Source: Caldilinea sp.
Lineage (GTDB): Bacteria > Chloroflexota > Anaerolineae > Caldilineales > Caldilineaceae
DNA length: 6,451 nucleotides
Direction of reading: 5' to 3'
Assembly: GCA_026389955.1 (NCBI GenBank)
Contig: JAPLGY010000451.1
Span: 1-6,451 of the forward strand
The position numbers were made by a program, and so were the translations under genes. This document shows, piece by piece, positions 1 through 6,323 of this stretch (position 1 is its first letter; each line of letters begins with the position of its first letter). The notes beneath the pieces were generated by a model that ran no database searches, had not been told where the DNA came from, and saw nothing but the letters and a program-made list of their open reading frames with translations.

Positions 1-1
1 G

Positions 2-559
2 CGTTTGCCCGACCCGGTCCGTGCCTGGGGCATTCGGTGGGGGCTGATCATTTCGCTGGCTGGGATGGTTTCAGGGGTGTGGATGAGCGCTGCCAATCTG
101 TCGCCCGCCTCGCTTGCCGCTGTACGCGCCGGGCAGACGCCGACCGTGGTGGGTGCGCACAGCGTAGGGGTCGAGGATGGCGGGCCGGGTCTGCCTTTTT
201 TGGGGTGGAGCACGACGGGCGGCGATTTGCGTGTCAGCCATTTTGTGGGCTTGCATGGGTTGCAGGTGCTGCCCTTCTGTGCTTTTCTGTTGACCCGTCC
301 TTGGGCGGTTCGTCGTTTGGGCGGGCAGCGGCGGGCTGCACTGGTCTGGGCAGCGGGCCTGGGCTACCTGGGGGTCACGCTGCTGCTGCTTTGGCAGGCG
401 CTGCGCGCCCAGCCCCTGCTGGCGCCCGACAGTGTGACCTGGCTGGCCGCAGCAGCGGTGGCAGCAGCGACGGCAGCAGCGACCGCCGCGGCGGTCGCTG
501 CTGCGTGGATCGACTCGGCAGGGTGGTTCAAAGTGCCAGAGGTGGTTGGCAGGCGATGA
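2..559 (+). CDS. Uncharacterised multi-pass membrane protein, C-terminal part (5' end outside window)
   Basis: The frame is open to the left edge: a CGT codon at 2-4 precedes the first possible start, TTG at 5. The true start probably lies upstream, so this is the C-terminal 184-185 residues. Numbering from the TTG, hydrophobic segments lie at about 12-30, 78-97, 110-132 and 143-168, giving a probable four-helix integral membrane piece. A loop of about 45 residues holds a Gly-rich stretch (GGPGLPFLGWSTTGGDLRVS). Helix 2 begins with HFVGLHGLQVLP, where H79, H84, Q87 and P90 could form a conserved polar patch. The last helix is almost all Ala (AAAV/AAAT repeats). I recognise the overall look of hypothetical membrane proteins from high-GC bacteria but know no function. 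The NmrA gene follows 52 bp downstream on the same strand, so co-transcription is possible. No signal peptide can be judged because the N-terminus is missing. Confidence 0.72.
   Translation, partial: RLPDPVRAWGIRWGLIISLAGMVSGVWMSAANLSPASLAAVRAGQTPTVVGAHSVGVEDGGPGLPFLGWSTTGGDLRVSHFVGLHGLQVLPFCAFLLTRPWAVRRLGGQRRAALVWAAGLGYLGVTLLLLWQALRAQPLLAPDSVTWLAAAAVAAATAAATAAAVAAAWIDSAGWFKVPEVVGRR
449..508 (+). repeat. Alanine-codon tandem repeat containing a perfect 32-bp palindrome
   Basis: Three 12-bp units at 449-460, 461-472 and 473-484 share the core GCAGCAGCG and encode AAAV, AAAT and AAAT. A GC-rich Ala run follows. Positions 473-504 are a perfect inverted repeat with 16-bp arms and no loop, centred between 488 and 489 (centre GACCGCCGCGGCGGTC). 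All of it is inside the coding frame of the last membrane helix. The reverse-complementary arm uses GCT and GCG Ala codons where the forward arm uses GCA and GCG. This could be a by-product of an Ala-rich segment expanded by slippage, or a real DNA or RNA cruciform/hairpin. Confidence 0.8.
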
Positions 560-600
560 TTGGCTTTGGGAATGGATATCAGGCGGGAACCACCCGCACG

Positions 601-606
601 AAGGAG
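601..606 (+). promoter_or_regulatory. Ribosome binding site fixing the GTG start of the NmrA-like gene
   Basis: AAGGAG lies five bases before GTG at 612. The in-frame TTG at 546 would add 22 residues with no family similarity and would overlap the preceding gene, and the in-frame ATG at 627 lacks a good Shine-Dalgarno sequence at the right distance. This site therefore decides the start. Confidence 0.7.
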
Positions 607-611
607 TCGCT

Positions 612-1499
612 GTGGAAGCCAAAAAAATGATCGTGGTGTCAGGGGCGACCGGAAGGCAGGGAGGTGCGGTCATCCAGCATCTGGTGAGGGGGGGCAACCG
701 GCGCGTTCGTGCCATCACTCGGAATGCCCGGTCTGCGCGGGCTGAGCGCTTGCGGGCGCTGGGGGTAGAGCTGATCGAGGTGAGCCTCGAAGATGCGGCG
801 GGGTTGGCGCGTGCGCTGGAAGGAGCAGACGGGGTTTTTTCTGTGCAGAACTATTGGGAAAAAGGCGTTGGCTTTGAAGGCGAGATTCGGCAAGGAAAAA
901 ATCTGGCAGAAGCGGCGAAGAAAGCGGGAGTCAACCATTTCGTCCAATCGACCATGGCCGACGGCCAAATCCCCCTGCCTGCCGCTCTGCGCCACTTTCG
1001 CTCGAAGGCCAGGTTGGAGGAACAGATTGACGCCATTGGGCTGCCAAGAACCTTTTTGGGGACGGTCACCTTCATGGAGAATTTGATTGACCCGAAGCTT
1101 GGGGGGGAGTGGACGTTTCCGTTGATCTCCCGATTTTTGAAGCCGGATGCGCCCTATCCCATGCTGGCTGTCGACGACATCGGCGGCATTGCTGCGGCTG
1201 TCTTTGCGGATCCAGAGAAATATCTCGGTCGAAAGATCAACATAGTGAGCGACACCCCCACGATTCCCGCGATGAAGCAGATGTATCGCGAGGTCACCGG
1301 CCGCTCCCCAAAGCGGCTCCAGTTTCCGCGCTGGTTGTCGAGAATGCTCAACCATGAGTTTGCTGCCCAGTTGGAATGGCAGTCTGCGGGGGGCTGGACC
1401 TTTGGCACCGACGAGGCCGGCGCCGTTTACCCGAAACTCACCTCTTTCAGAGAATTTCTCCACAAACATCTGATCCCGGGTCGAGGAGGGCGGCCATGA
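612..1499 (+). CDS. NmrA/HSCARG-like NAD(P)-binding protein
   Basis: This is a 295-residue protein from GTG 612, normal length for the NmrA-like branch of atypical short-chain dehydrogenases. The N-terminal Rossmann motif is GATGRQG at 11-17 (GxxGxxG type) after a beta strand MIVVS. R37 in AITRN sits where NADP-preferring members often hold the 2'-phosphate. Further family signatures are FSVQNYWEKG (76-85), QGKNLAEAAKKAGVNHFVQS (94-113), FRSKARLEEQI with K132, GLPRTFLGTVTFMEN (143-157) and PMLAVDDIGG (183-192). The classical SDR YxxxK pair is not obvious, as expected for NmrA-type proteins. Characterised relatives are cytosolic NADP(H) or redox sensors (fungal NmrA, human HSCARG) or quinone reductases (E. 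coli QorB), so a catalytic role cannot be assumed. The stop overlaps the start of the hydrolase gene by ATGA, implying translational coupling. Base composition appears more AT-rich than the minus-strand operon. The family call is secure; the substrate is unknown. Confidence 0.9.
   Translation: MEAKKMIVVSGATGRQGGAVIQHLVRGGNRRVRAITRNARSARAERLRALGVELIEVSLEDAAGLARALEGADGVFSVQNYWEKGVGFEGEIRQGKNLAEAAKKAGVNHFVQSTMADGQIPLPAALRHFRSKARLEEQIDAIGLPRTFLGTVTFMENLIDPKLGGEWTFPLISRFLKPDAPYPMLAVDDIGGIAAAVFADPEKYLGRKINIVSDTPTIPAMKQMYREVTGRSPKRLQFPRWLSRMLNHEFAAQLEWQSAGGWTFGTDEAGAVYPKLTSFREFLHKHLIPGRGGRP
1483..1490 (+). promoter_or_regulatory. Ribosome binding site of the alpha/beta hydrolase gene
   Basis: GAGGAGGG lies five bases before ATG 1496 and inside the last codons of the NmrA-like gene. 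It fixes the hydrolase start at 1496 rather than at the earlier in-frame ATG (1376), which would place 40 extra residues over the preceding gene. Confidence 0.75.
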
Positions 1500-2284
1500 A
1501 AGAATTTTTGATAAAAACGAATCTGGGGCGCATCTGTGTCGCTGTGGCTGAAGGCAATGGGGCCCCACCGGTCGTGTATTTGCATGGGATCTTTCTTGAC
1601 AAGAGTCTCTGGGCGAATGTCTGTGCCCCTGCGGAAGGGCGGAGGCAAATTTTTGTCGATATGCCTGCACATGGAGGCAGTGACAGCGTGGGTTTTGACT
1701 GGAGGCTGGAGGAGTGTGTGACCATGCTTCTCCGCATCTTGGATGAGTTGGAGCTGCAGCAGTGTGTGGCTGTTGGCCATTCGTGGGGGAGCATGACGGC
1801 CTTGCGAGCGGCCCTCCAGGCTCCGGATCGGTTTCAGGCCCTCGCTCTTTTCAACACGCCCTTTCGAAGAATAAGCGGCTTTCGGCGGATAGGGTTTATC
1901 CTACAAAAACGCATGGCTGCCTTTCAGAAGTTTTACGGGGCACAGGCGGCCAGCTCTCTCTATACCAGGAGCTTCCTGGAACGGCGCCCCGAACTGGCCA
2001 GGCAGATGATAGAAGGGCTTTCGAGACGGTCGCGTGTCGAAATCGCCCGGATCCTGGAGGCCGTTCTTCTTCAACCAGAAGATTCGAGCGCGCTGTTTCA
2101 GGAGCTGCGGGTTCCAGCTTTGGCAATTGTCGGGCAGACAGATTATGTCGGAATCCCCCCGCAGATAGAGCGTGTGACCCTCCCCGGGGGGCACATCAGC
2201 CCCCATGAGGCCGAGGCGCAGACGAGAGATGCGATCCAGCGTGTGCTGGCCATGGCTTCCAGCGTTTCTCGGCCGGCCCCCTGA
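1496..2284 (+). CDS. Alpha/beta hydrolase fold protein
   Basis: This is a 262-residue protein from ATG 1496, a usual length for small serine alpha/beta hydrolases (esterases, haloperoxidase-like and C-C bond hydrolases). The oxyanion HG motif is in VVYLHGIF (H30-G31). The loop VDMPAHGGSD (54-63) matches the family's D-x-P-G-H-G-x-S. The nucleophile elbow is GHSWG with Ser96. The likely acid is Asp216 in IVGQTDYVG and the general base is His233 in LPGGHISPHE, so the triad is complete. The cap region, about 125-200, is rich in Arg, Phe and Leu and is the least recognisable part. There is no signal peptide or membrane segment, so it is probably cytoplasmic. It is translationally coupled to the NmrA-like gene (ATGA overlap), which suggests the two act in one pathway, perhaps on a carbonyl or ester compound. 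Substrate cannot be told from sequence. Codons such as ATA and AGA, infrequent in the minus-strand genes, occur several times. Confidence 0.9.
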   Translation: MKEFLIKTNLGRICVAVAEGNGAPPVVYLHGIFLDKSLWANVCAPAEGRRQIFVDMPAHGGSDSVGFDWRLEECVTMLLRILDELELQQCVAVGHSWGSMTALRAALQAPDRFQALALFNTPFRRISGFRRIGFILQKRMAAFQKFYGAQAASSLYTRSFLERRPELARQMIEGLSRRSRVEIARILEAVLLQPEDSSALFQELRVPALAIVGQTDYVGIPPQIERVTLPGGHISPHEAEAQTRDAIQRVLAMASSVSRPAP

Positions 2285-2301
2285 GGGCAGGGGGCCGGCC
2301 G
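2270..2301. terminator. 13-bp perfect GC hairpin spanning the hydrolase stop codon
   Basis: CGGCCGGCCCCCT (2270-2282) pairs perfectly with AGGGGGCCGGCCG (2289-2301) around the six-base loop GAGGGC. The hydrolase stop TGA (2282-2284) lies at the arm-loop junction. No T-run follows on either strand, so it is not a textbook intrinsic terminator. It could be a U-less terminator, a transcript-stabilising hairpin or a bidirectional barrier between the converging operons. The structure is certain in sequence; the function is inferred. Confidence 0.55.
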
Positions 2302-2316
2302 GATGGTTTGCACAGA

Positions 2317-2356
2317 GGGCTGCCGGGAAGGCGGCGCCCCCCCGCAGCCTGTTTTT
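2317..2356 (+). terminator. Likely Rho-independent terminator of the plus-strand unit
   Basis: GGCTGC (2318-2323), one bulged C (2324) and GGG (2325-2327) pair with CCC (2341-2343) and GCAGCC (2344-2349), leaving a GC-rich loop. The stem is followed by TGTTTTTA, giving a five-T run at 2352-2356. The T-run is on the plus strand only, so it serves the NmrA-hydrolase transcript. It touches the stop codon (TAA, 2357-2355) of the converging M20 gene. The loop is long and could fold in other ways. Confidence 0.6.
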
Positions 2357-3722
2357 ACCTGCGGCTGGCAAATTCCTGGAAGATGGCGGCGGCGAACCGG
2401 ATCCCCTGGAGGTAGCGTTCGACCGGCATGTTTTCGTTGGGGGCGTGCAGGTTGTTGTCGGGTGCGCCGAAGCCGCTGAGCACTGCCGGGTGGGGAAGTG
2501 CGGTCATGATCGTGCCCTGGGTGCTCACACCCATCACCAGCGGCGGTTCACCCCAGATCTGGTGTGCTGCGGCGATCGTAGCCTGGCTGATCGCCTCTGC
2601 CACTGGGGTTTTGTAGGGGTTGCCGCGCACGGTGTGGGTCACGATCTCGACGTCGTCGAAGCCGTGGCGTGTCAGGTGGCGGCGCAGTTTTTCCAGTTGG
2701 AGAGCTGGCTCCAGGGTGGGAGGGCAGCGGAAGTCGAGCTTGGCGACGGCGCTGCTGGGGACGATCGTTTTCATTCCCTCTCCTGCATAGCCTGCGGAGA
2801 GCCCGGCGATGTTGCACGAAGCCCCATAGTGGATGGCTTTGAGCAGATCCAGGTCGTCGGCGTAGGGAAAGTCTCGGCGCACCCCCAGCTGGCTCCGCAG
2901 GGCTTGGCGGTCGAAGTGGGCCAGCTCGTTGCGCAGCCAGTGAAGGTCGTCGGCGTCGGGGGGGGCCAGGTCGTCGTACCAGCCCTCCACCAGGATGCGC
3001 CCGTCTGGGGAGAAGATCGTGGCCAGACAGTGGACGAGCCGCCAGGTGGCTGCCTGCGCCTGCAGCAGCTGGGCGCGGCCGCTCCAGAAGTCGATGCCGT
3101 GGCTGGCCACGCGCAGTTCGACCGCCAGGATCGCCTTGATGCCGAGGTGGATCTCTGGTTTGAACGAGGGGTGGTGCACCCCGCCGTCCAGCCCGATGCT
3201 GGCGTCGCAGCGGAGCAGTTCGCGGTGGTCGGCGGCCCAGGAGGCCAGATGGGGGCTGCCGACCTCTTCCTCCCCTTCACAGAAGTGAATCAGGTTGACC
3301 GGGGGGCCTCCGCGCACTTCCCGAAAGGCCTGGGCTGCCCGCACAAAGGCCAGGGCCCCAGATTTGTTGTCGGTGGCCCCGCGCGCATAGATCACGCCGT
3401 CGCGGAGGGTGGCGCTGAAGGGTGGGTCGACCCAGAGTTCCAGCGGTTCAGGTGGCTGGACGTCGTAGTGGCTGTAGCAGAGCAGGGTGCGGGCCCCCGG
3501 AACAGTGGCCGGTTCGGTGGCGTAGACGATCGACGGCGCAGCCGGGACAGGCAAAATTTGGGTGTTGGTCAGCCCGTCTGCCACCCACAGGTTGCGCAGC
3601 AGGTTGGCGCACTCGTCCAGCCCAATGTGCTGCGCGCTGATGCTGGGCTGGCGCAGCAGGGTCTGCAGTTCGGCCACCAGTTCGTCGCGGCGGGCGTCGA
3701 TCCAGGCAAAAATATCGTTCAT
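2355..3722 (-). CDS. M20 family metallopeptidase/dipeptidase, second copy
   Basis: This is a 455-residue protein from ATG 3722, chosen because that ATG overlaps the stop of the upstream gene as ATGA and has AGGAA (3734-3730) seven bases before it; the earlier in-frame start (3779) would run into that gene. The M20 metal site is intact: H85 and D87 in SHYDVQP, bridging D118 in ARGATDNKSG, general base E152 and ligand E153 in EGEEEVGS, D179 in GLDGG, and H426 in NNLHAPNE. The family forms a dizinc aminoacylase/peptidase with a dimerisation domain inserted at about 190-310. It is probably cytoplasmic because no signal peptide is seen. The odd point is D-F-W213-S in the lid domain, where the preceding paralogue has D-I-H218-S and relatives such as CNDP2 have the substrate-binding His donated across the dimer. 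It may be a dipeptidase, deacylase or carbamoylase; substrate unknown. Confidence 0.92.
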   Translation of the reverse strand: MNDIFAWIDARRDELVAELQTLLRQPSISAQHIGLDECANLLRNLWVADGLTNTQILPVPAAPSIVYATEPATVPGARTLLCYSHYDVQPPEPLELWVDPPFSATLRDGVIYARGATDNKSGALAFVRAAQAFREVRGGPPVNLIHFCEGEEEVGSPHLASWAADHRELLRCDASIGLDGGVHHPSFKPEIHLGIKAILAVELRVASHGIDFWSGRAQLLQAQAATWRLVHCLATIFSPDGRILVEGWYDDLAPPDADDLHWLRNELAHFDRQALRSQLGVRRDFPYADDLDLLKAIHYGASCNIAGLSAGYAGEGMKTIVPSSAVAKLDFRCPPTLEPALQLEKLRRHLTRHGFDDVEIVTHTVRGNPYKTPVAEAISQATIAAAHQIWGEPPLVMGVSTQGTIMTALPHPAVLSGFGAPDNNLHAPNENMPVERYLQGIRFAAAIFQEFASRR

Positions 3723-5134
3723 GGCAGTGTTCCTGTCGGAAGGTCGGGCGGGGTGGGCTGCAGTTGCCCGTACTCCCACAAGATCGCTGCGGCATAGCGG
3801 ATGCCTTTGATATAATGTTCCAGGTCGATGCTTTCATCCGGGGCGTGCAGGTTGCAGTCGGGCTGGGCAAAGCCGGTCAGCACGGTCGGCATCCAGACAT
3901 GTTTGAGGATGGTGCCTTCGGCGCTGACGCCGTTGATGACCGGGGGCGCGCCGAAGACCTGTTCGGCGGCCCGCACGATGGCCTGGCTGATCTCCTCTTT
4001 GACGCTGATCTTGTAGGGCGGTTCGGGGGTGCCCCCGCGGAGGATCAGCTCGATGTGGCCGAAACCCCGTTCGACCAGGTGGCGTCGGAGCTTTTCGATC
4101 GCCCGTGCCGGGTCGATCAGCGGGGGCAGGCGCAGGTCAAGTTTGGCGCGGGCCTCGTTGGGCACGATGGTTTTGCTGCCTGGTCCTTGGTAGCCGGCGG
4201 TCAGCCCGGCGATGTTGCAGGTCGGCTCGTAGGCGCGTGCCCGCAGCGCTTCGACCCCGTCGCGGCCCAGCGCAAACTCTGTGATTCCCCACTCGGCGCG
4301 CAGTTTGGAGAGGTCCAGGCGCGCAGCATTGGCCTCCAGCTGCTCATATTCTTCCTCGCCGAGTTCCCAGAGCCCCTCGTACCAGCCGTCGACCAGGATC
4401 CGCCGCTGGTCGTCCATCAACGTGTTGAGCGCCCGCACCAGATCCCAGGCGGGGGAGGGGAGCAGCGGTGCGTTGAGGCTATGGATGTCGGCGTTGGCCC
4501 CGCGTGCCACCAACTCCACAAAAAGCACACTTTTGAGCCCGAGGTCGATGTCGGGCACCAGGGAGCTGGGGTCGACGCCGCCGTCGAGGCAGTGCATGGC
4601 ATCGGCGCGCACCAGTTCCGGGTGGGCTGCCACCAAGGGGCCCAGGTGGATCGAACCGATCTCCTCTTCGCCTTCGGTGAGAAACTTGACCCCGACAGGG
4701 AGGTCGCCGCGAGTCTGCAGCCAGGCTTTGGCTCCTTTGATAAAGGCCAGCACGCCCGACTTGTTGTCGGTGGCCCCGCGGCCCCACAGCCGTCCGCGGT
4801 CGATCACGCCGCCGTAGGGGGGGTAGCTCCACTTGTCGACCGGCTCTTCGGGCTGCACGTCGTAGTGGGCGTAGGCCAGCAGGGTTTTGCTGCTGCTGCG
4901 GCTGGGCAGGTGGCCGATCACGCAGGGGGGGCCTCCGTCGGTGGGGTAGGCGGTTGCAGGGAGCCCATCGGCGTGCATGAGTTCGACGACCTGCTGGGCA
5001 CACTCTTCCAGCCCGATGTTCTGGGCACTGACGCTTTTTTGTTGGACCAGCCGCTGCAGATCGGCGATCGCCTCGTCGCGATGGGCTTCGATCCAGTCAA
5101 AGGCTGCCTGCAACTCAGGATGTACTGGGCGCAT
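3719..5134 (-). CDS. M20 family metallopeptidase/dipeptidase, first copy
   Basis: This is a 471-residue protein from ATG 5134, with GAGGAGA (5148-5142) seven bases upstream; the in-frame ATG at 5182 would overlap the M24 gene by 32 bases and lacks support. The complete M20 site is visible: H90 and D92 in AHYDVQP, D123 in GRGATDNKSG, general base E157 and ligand E158 in TEGEEEIGS, D184 in HCLDGG, and H430 in CNLHAPDE. The lid-domain His is present as H218 in NADIHSLNAP, so the active site should be competent. Length and motifs fit the CNDP-like group of dipeptidases more closely than DapE or ArgE. It shares its layout and most motifs with the gene downstream, which points to tandem duplication, and overlaps it by ATGA. 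The C-terminal tail (about 458-471) is Pro-rich and unique to this copy. It is probably cytoplasmic; substrate unknown. Confidence 0.93.
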   Translation of the reverse strand: MRPVHPELQAAFDWIEAHRDEAIADLQRLVQQKSVSAQNIGLEECAQQVVELMHADGLPATAYPTDGGPPCVIGHLPSRSSSKTLLAYAHYDVQPEEPVDKWSYPPYGGVIDRGRLWGRGATDNKSGVLAFIKGAKAWLQTRGDLPVGVKFLTEGEEEIGSIHLGPLVAAHPELVRADAMHCLDGGVDPSSLVPDIDLGLKSVLFVELVARGANADIHSLNAPLLPSPAWDLVRALNTLMDDQRRILVDGWYEGLWELGEEEYEQLEANAARLDLSKLRAEWGITEFALGRDGVEALRARAYEPTCNIAGLTAGYQGPGSKTIVPNEARAKLDLRLPPLIDPARAIEKLRRHLVERGFGHIELILRGGTPEPPYKISVKEEISQAIVRAAEQVFGAPPVINGVSAEGTILKHVWMPTVLTGFAQPDCNLHAPDESIDLEHYIKGIRYAAAILWEYGQLQPTPPDLPTGTLP

Positions 5135-5150
5135 AGGGATGTCTCCTCGG

Positions 5151-6323
5151 TCAGATAGAAATGATTCGGTCGTCTGGTCCATGGGCGGCCAGATAGCAGC
5201 TGAGCCGTTCTGCCCCTTGTGCGGTCACGACCATGCTGTCGATAATACGGTAGCCGTCGATGCCTGGTCGGTAGATGCCCGGTTCGTTGGAGAAGACCAT
5301 GCCCGGGCGGGCTGGGGTGTTGTCGCCGGGCGAAAGCCAGGGGGCCTCGTGTCCTTCCACCCCCATGCCGTGGCCGATGCGGTGGCGGATGAACTCGCCG
5401 TAGCCGGCGTCGCGCAGGCTGTTCCAGGCGGCCTCGTTGACTGTGCTGCAGGGGACGCCGGGCTGAAGCGCTGCCAGAGCTGCTGCGTCGCACGCCCAGG
5501 TTGCCTCCAGGCAGCGCCTCTGGTCTGCAGTCGGCTCGCCGACCACAAAGGTGCAGCCGCTCTCGGCGTGGTAGCCCCCTACTTTGACGCCGATTCCGAC
5601 GATCAGGGTGTCGCCAGGTTGGATGGCGACCGGCCCTGGCTGGCCGTGGGGCAAGGCCCCGCGCGGGCCGGCATGGGCGGTCAGGGCAACAGCTCCCCGG
5701 TAAAAATTGACCAGATCGGCCAGCTCGCGCTTCATCCGGGCCGTCGTTTCGGCCTGCACGAGCTGCACGACATCCAGCTCGGTGATTCCGCGGCGCAACC
5801 CATCGGCAACCGCCTGGCGTGCGATCTCCAGCCCGTAGTCGGCGTAGGCGGCCGCTACCCGGGTCAGCTCGATTTCAGCAGCCGTTTTGACAAAACGCAG
5901 CCGACTGACCGTGGTATCTAAGCGCAGCCCAGCTTTGGCTGCGGCCATGGCCTGGAAGGTGCCGTAGCTGGCGGCGTCGACCCCGATGCGGCCACCCGCC
6001 AGCTGGCCCACCATCCAGACCTCGGCAGGGATTTCGCCCGGATACTCGAGGTACCAACGGATCTCCTCGATCCAGCTCTCCTGGGCATTTTCTTTTTCCA
6101 GGAAAGGGACCAGCAGGATCGGCGCGCCGTCGGCTGGCAGGTAGAGGCCGAGCGGGCGTTCGTTGGGGATGTGAAAAAAGCCGGTCGCCCACATCAGGTT
6201 GGCCGGGTTGAGCACCAACAGCCCATCCAGCCCAGCTTCTCCGGCTGCGTGCTGCAGCTGGGCGACCCGGGCGCGGTAAAAGTCGGTGCCGAGATAGACA
6301 GAGCGGGTCGGCGGTGGCGTCAT
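5151..6323 (-). CDS. M24 (creatinase/aminopeptidase P fold) protein with altered metal site
   Basis: This is a 390-residue protein from ATG 6323, with AAAAAGG (6337-6331) seven bases upstream. Residues about 12-145 look like the creatinase N-terminal domain (LDGLLVLNPANLMWATGF, GLYLPADGAPILLVP). Residues about 150-375 form the pita-bread domain. Recognisable anchors are LPHG (H226), GDTLIVGIGVKVGGYHAESGCTF (positions 237-259), GHGMGVEGHE (H318), FSNEPGIY (E347) and GYRIIDSMVV. A metal-dependent member has Asp, Asp, His, Glu, Glu; here these are G243, E254, H318, E347 and I361. Two Asp and the last Glu are thus replaced, so dinuclear metal binding is doubtful. Creatinase is the known metal-free member of the fold, and ectoine hydrolases belong to the same superfamily, so an amide or amidine hydrolase is as plausible as a peptidase. 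It overlaps the preceding gene by ATGA and lies 16 bp before the first M20 gene. Confidence 0.88.
   Translation of the reverse strand: MTPPPTRSVYLGTDFYRARVAQLQHAAGEAGLDGLLVLNPANLMWATGFFHIPNERPLGLYLPADGAPILLVPFLEKENAQESWIEEIRWYLEYPGEIPAEVWMVGQLAGGRIGVDAASYGTFQAMAAAKAGLRLDTTVSRLRFVKTAAEIELTRVAAAYADYGLEIARQAVADGLRRGITELDVVQLVQAETTARMKRELADLVNFYRGAVALTAHAGPRGALPHGQPGPVAIQPGDTLIVGIGVKVGGYHAESGCTFVVGEPTADQRRCLEATWACDAAALAALQPGVPCSTVNEAAWNSLRDAGYGEFIRHRIGHGMGVEGHEAPWLSPGDNTPARPGMVFSNEPGIYRPGIDGYRIIDSMVVTAQGAERLSCYLAAHGPDDRIISI

Noticed and set aside
546..611. TTG start giving a longer NmrA-like protein
   Set aside because: The extra 22 residues precede the Rossmann strand, overlap the previous gene and lack a good ribosome binding site, while GTG 612 has AAGGAG at the right distance.
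560..611. Possible promoter between the membrane protein and the NmrA-like gene
   Set aside because: TTGGCA at 546 and GATATC at 575 resemble -35 and -10 boxes but are spaced too far apart (23 bases). The other TTGGC-like box (560) is too close to GATATC.
71..718. Minus-strand open frame of 215 codons opposite the membrane protein
   Set aside because: The product is Arg/Pro/Cys-rich and low in complexity; the opposite frame has membrane helices and stays open to the window edge.
639..1670. Minus-strand open frame of 343 codons opposite the NmrA-like gene
   Set aside because: The plus strand carries a clear Rossmann protein with family motifs; the minus product shows no domain and crosses a real gene boundary.
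2205..3797. Plus-strand open frame of 530 codons
   Set aside because: It is antisense to the second M20 gene, whose active-site motifs are all present on the minus strand. The frame's protein is rich in Val, Gly, Gln and Asp with no domain, typical of an antisense shadow in GC-rich DNA. It also overlaps the hydrolase gene end.
3764..5158. Plus-strand open frame of 464 codons
   Set aside because: It is the same kind of shadow opposite the first M20 gene. Its resemblance to the previous one simply mirrors the two paralogues on the other strand.
4977..5921. Plus-strand open frame of 314 codons
   Set aside because: It is antisense to the M24 gene and the start of the first M20 gene, with no recognisable domain or ribosome binding site.
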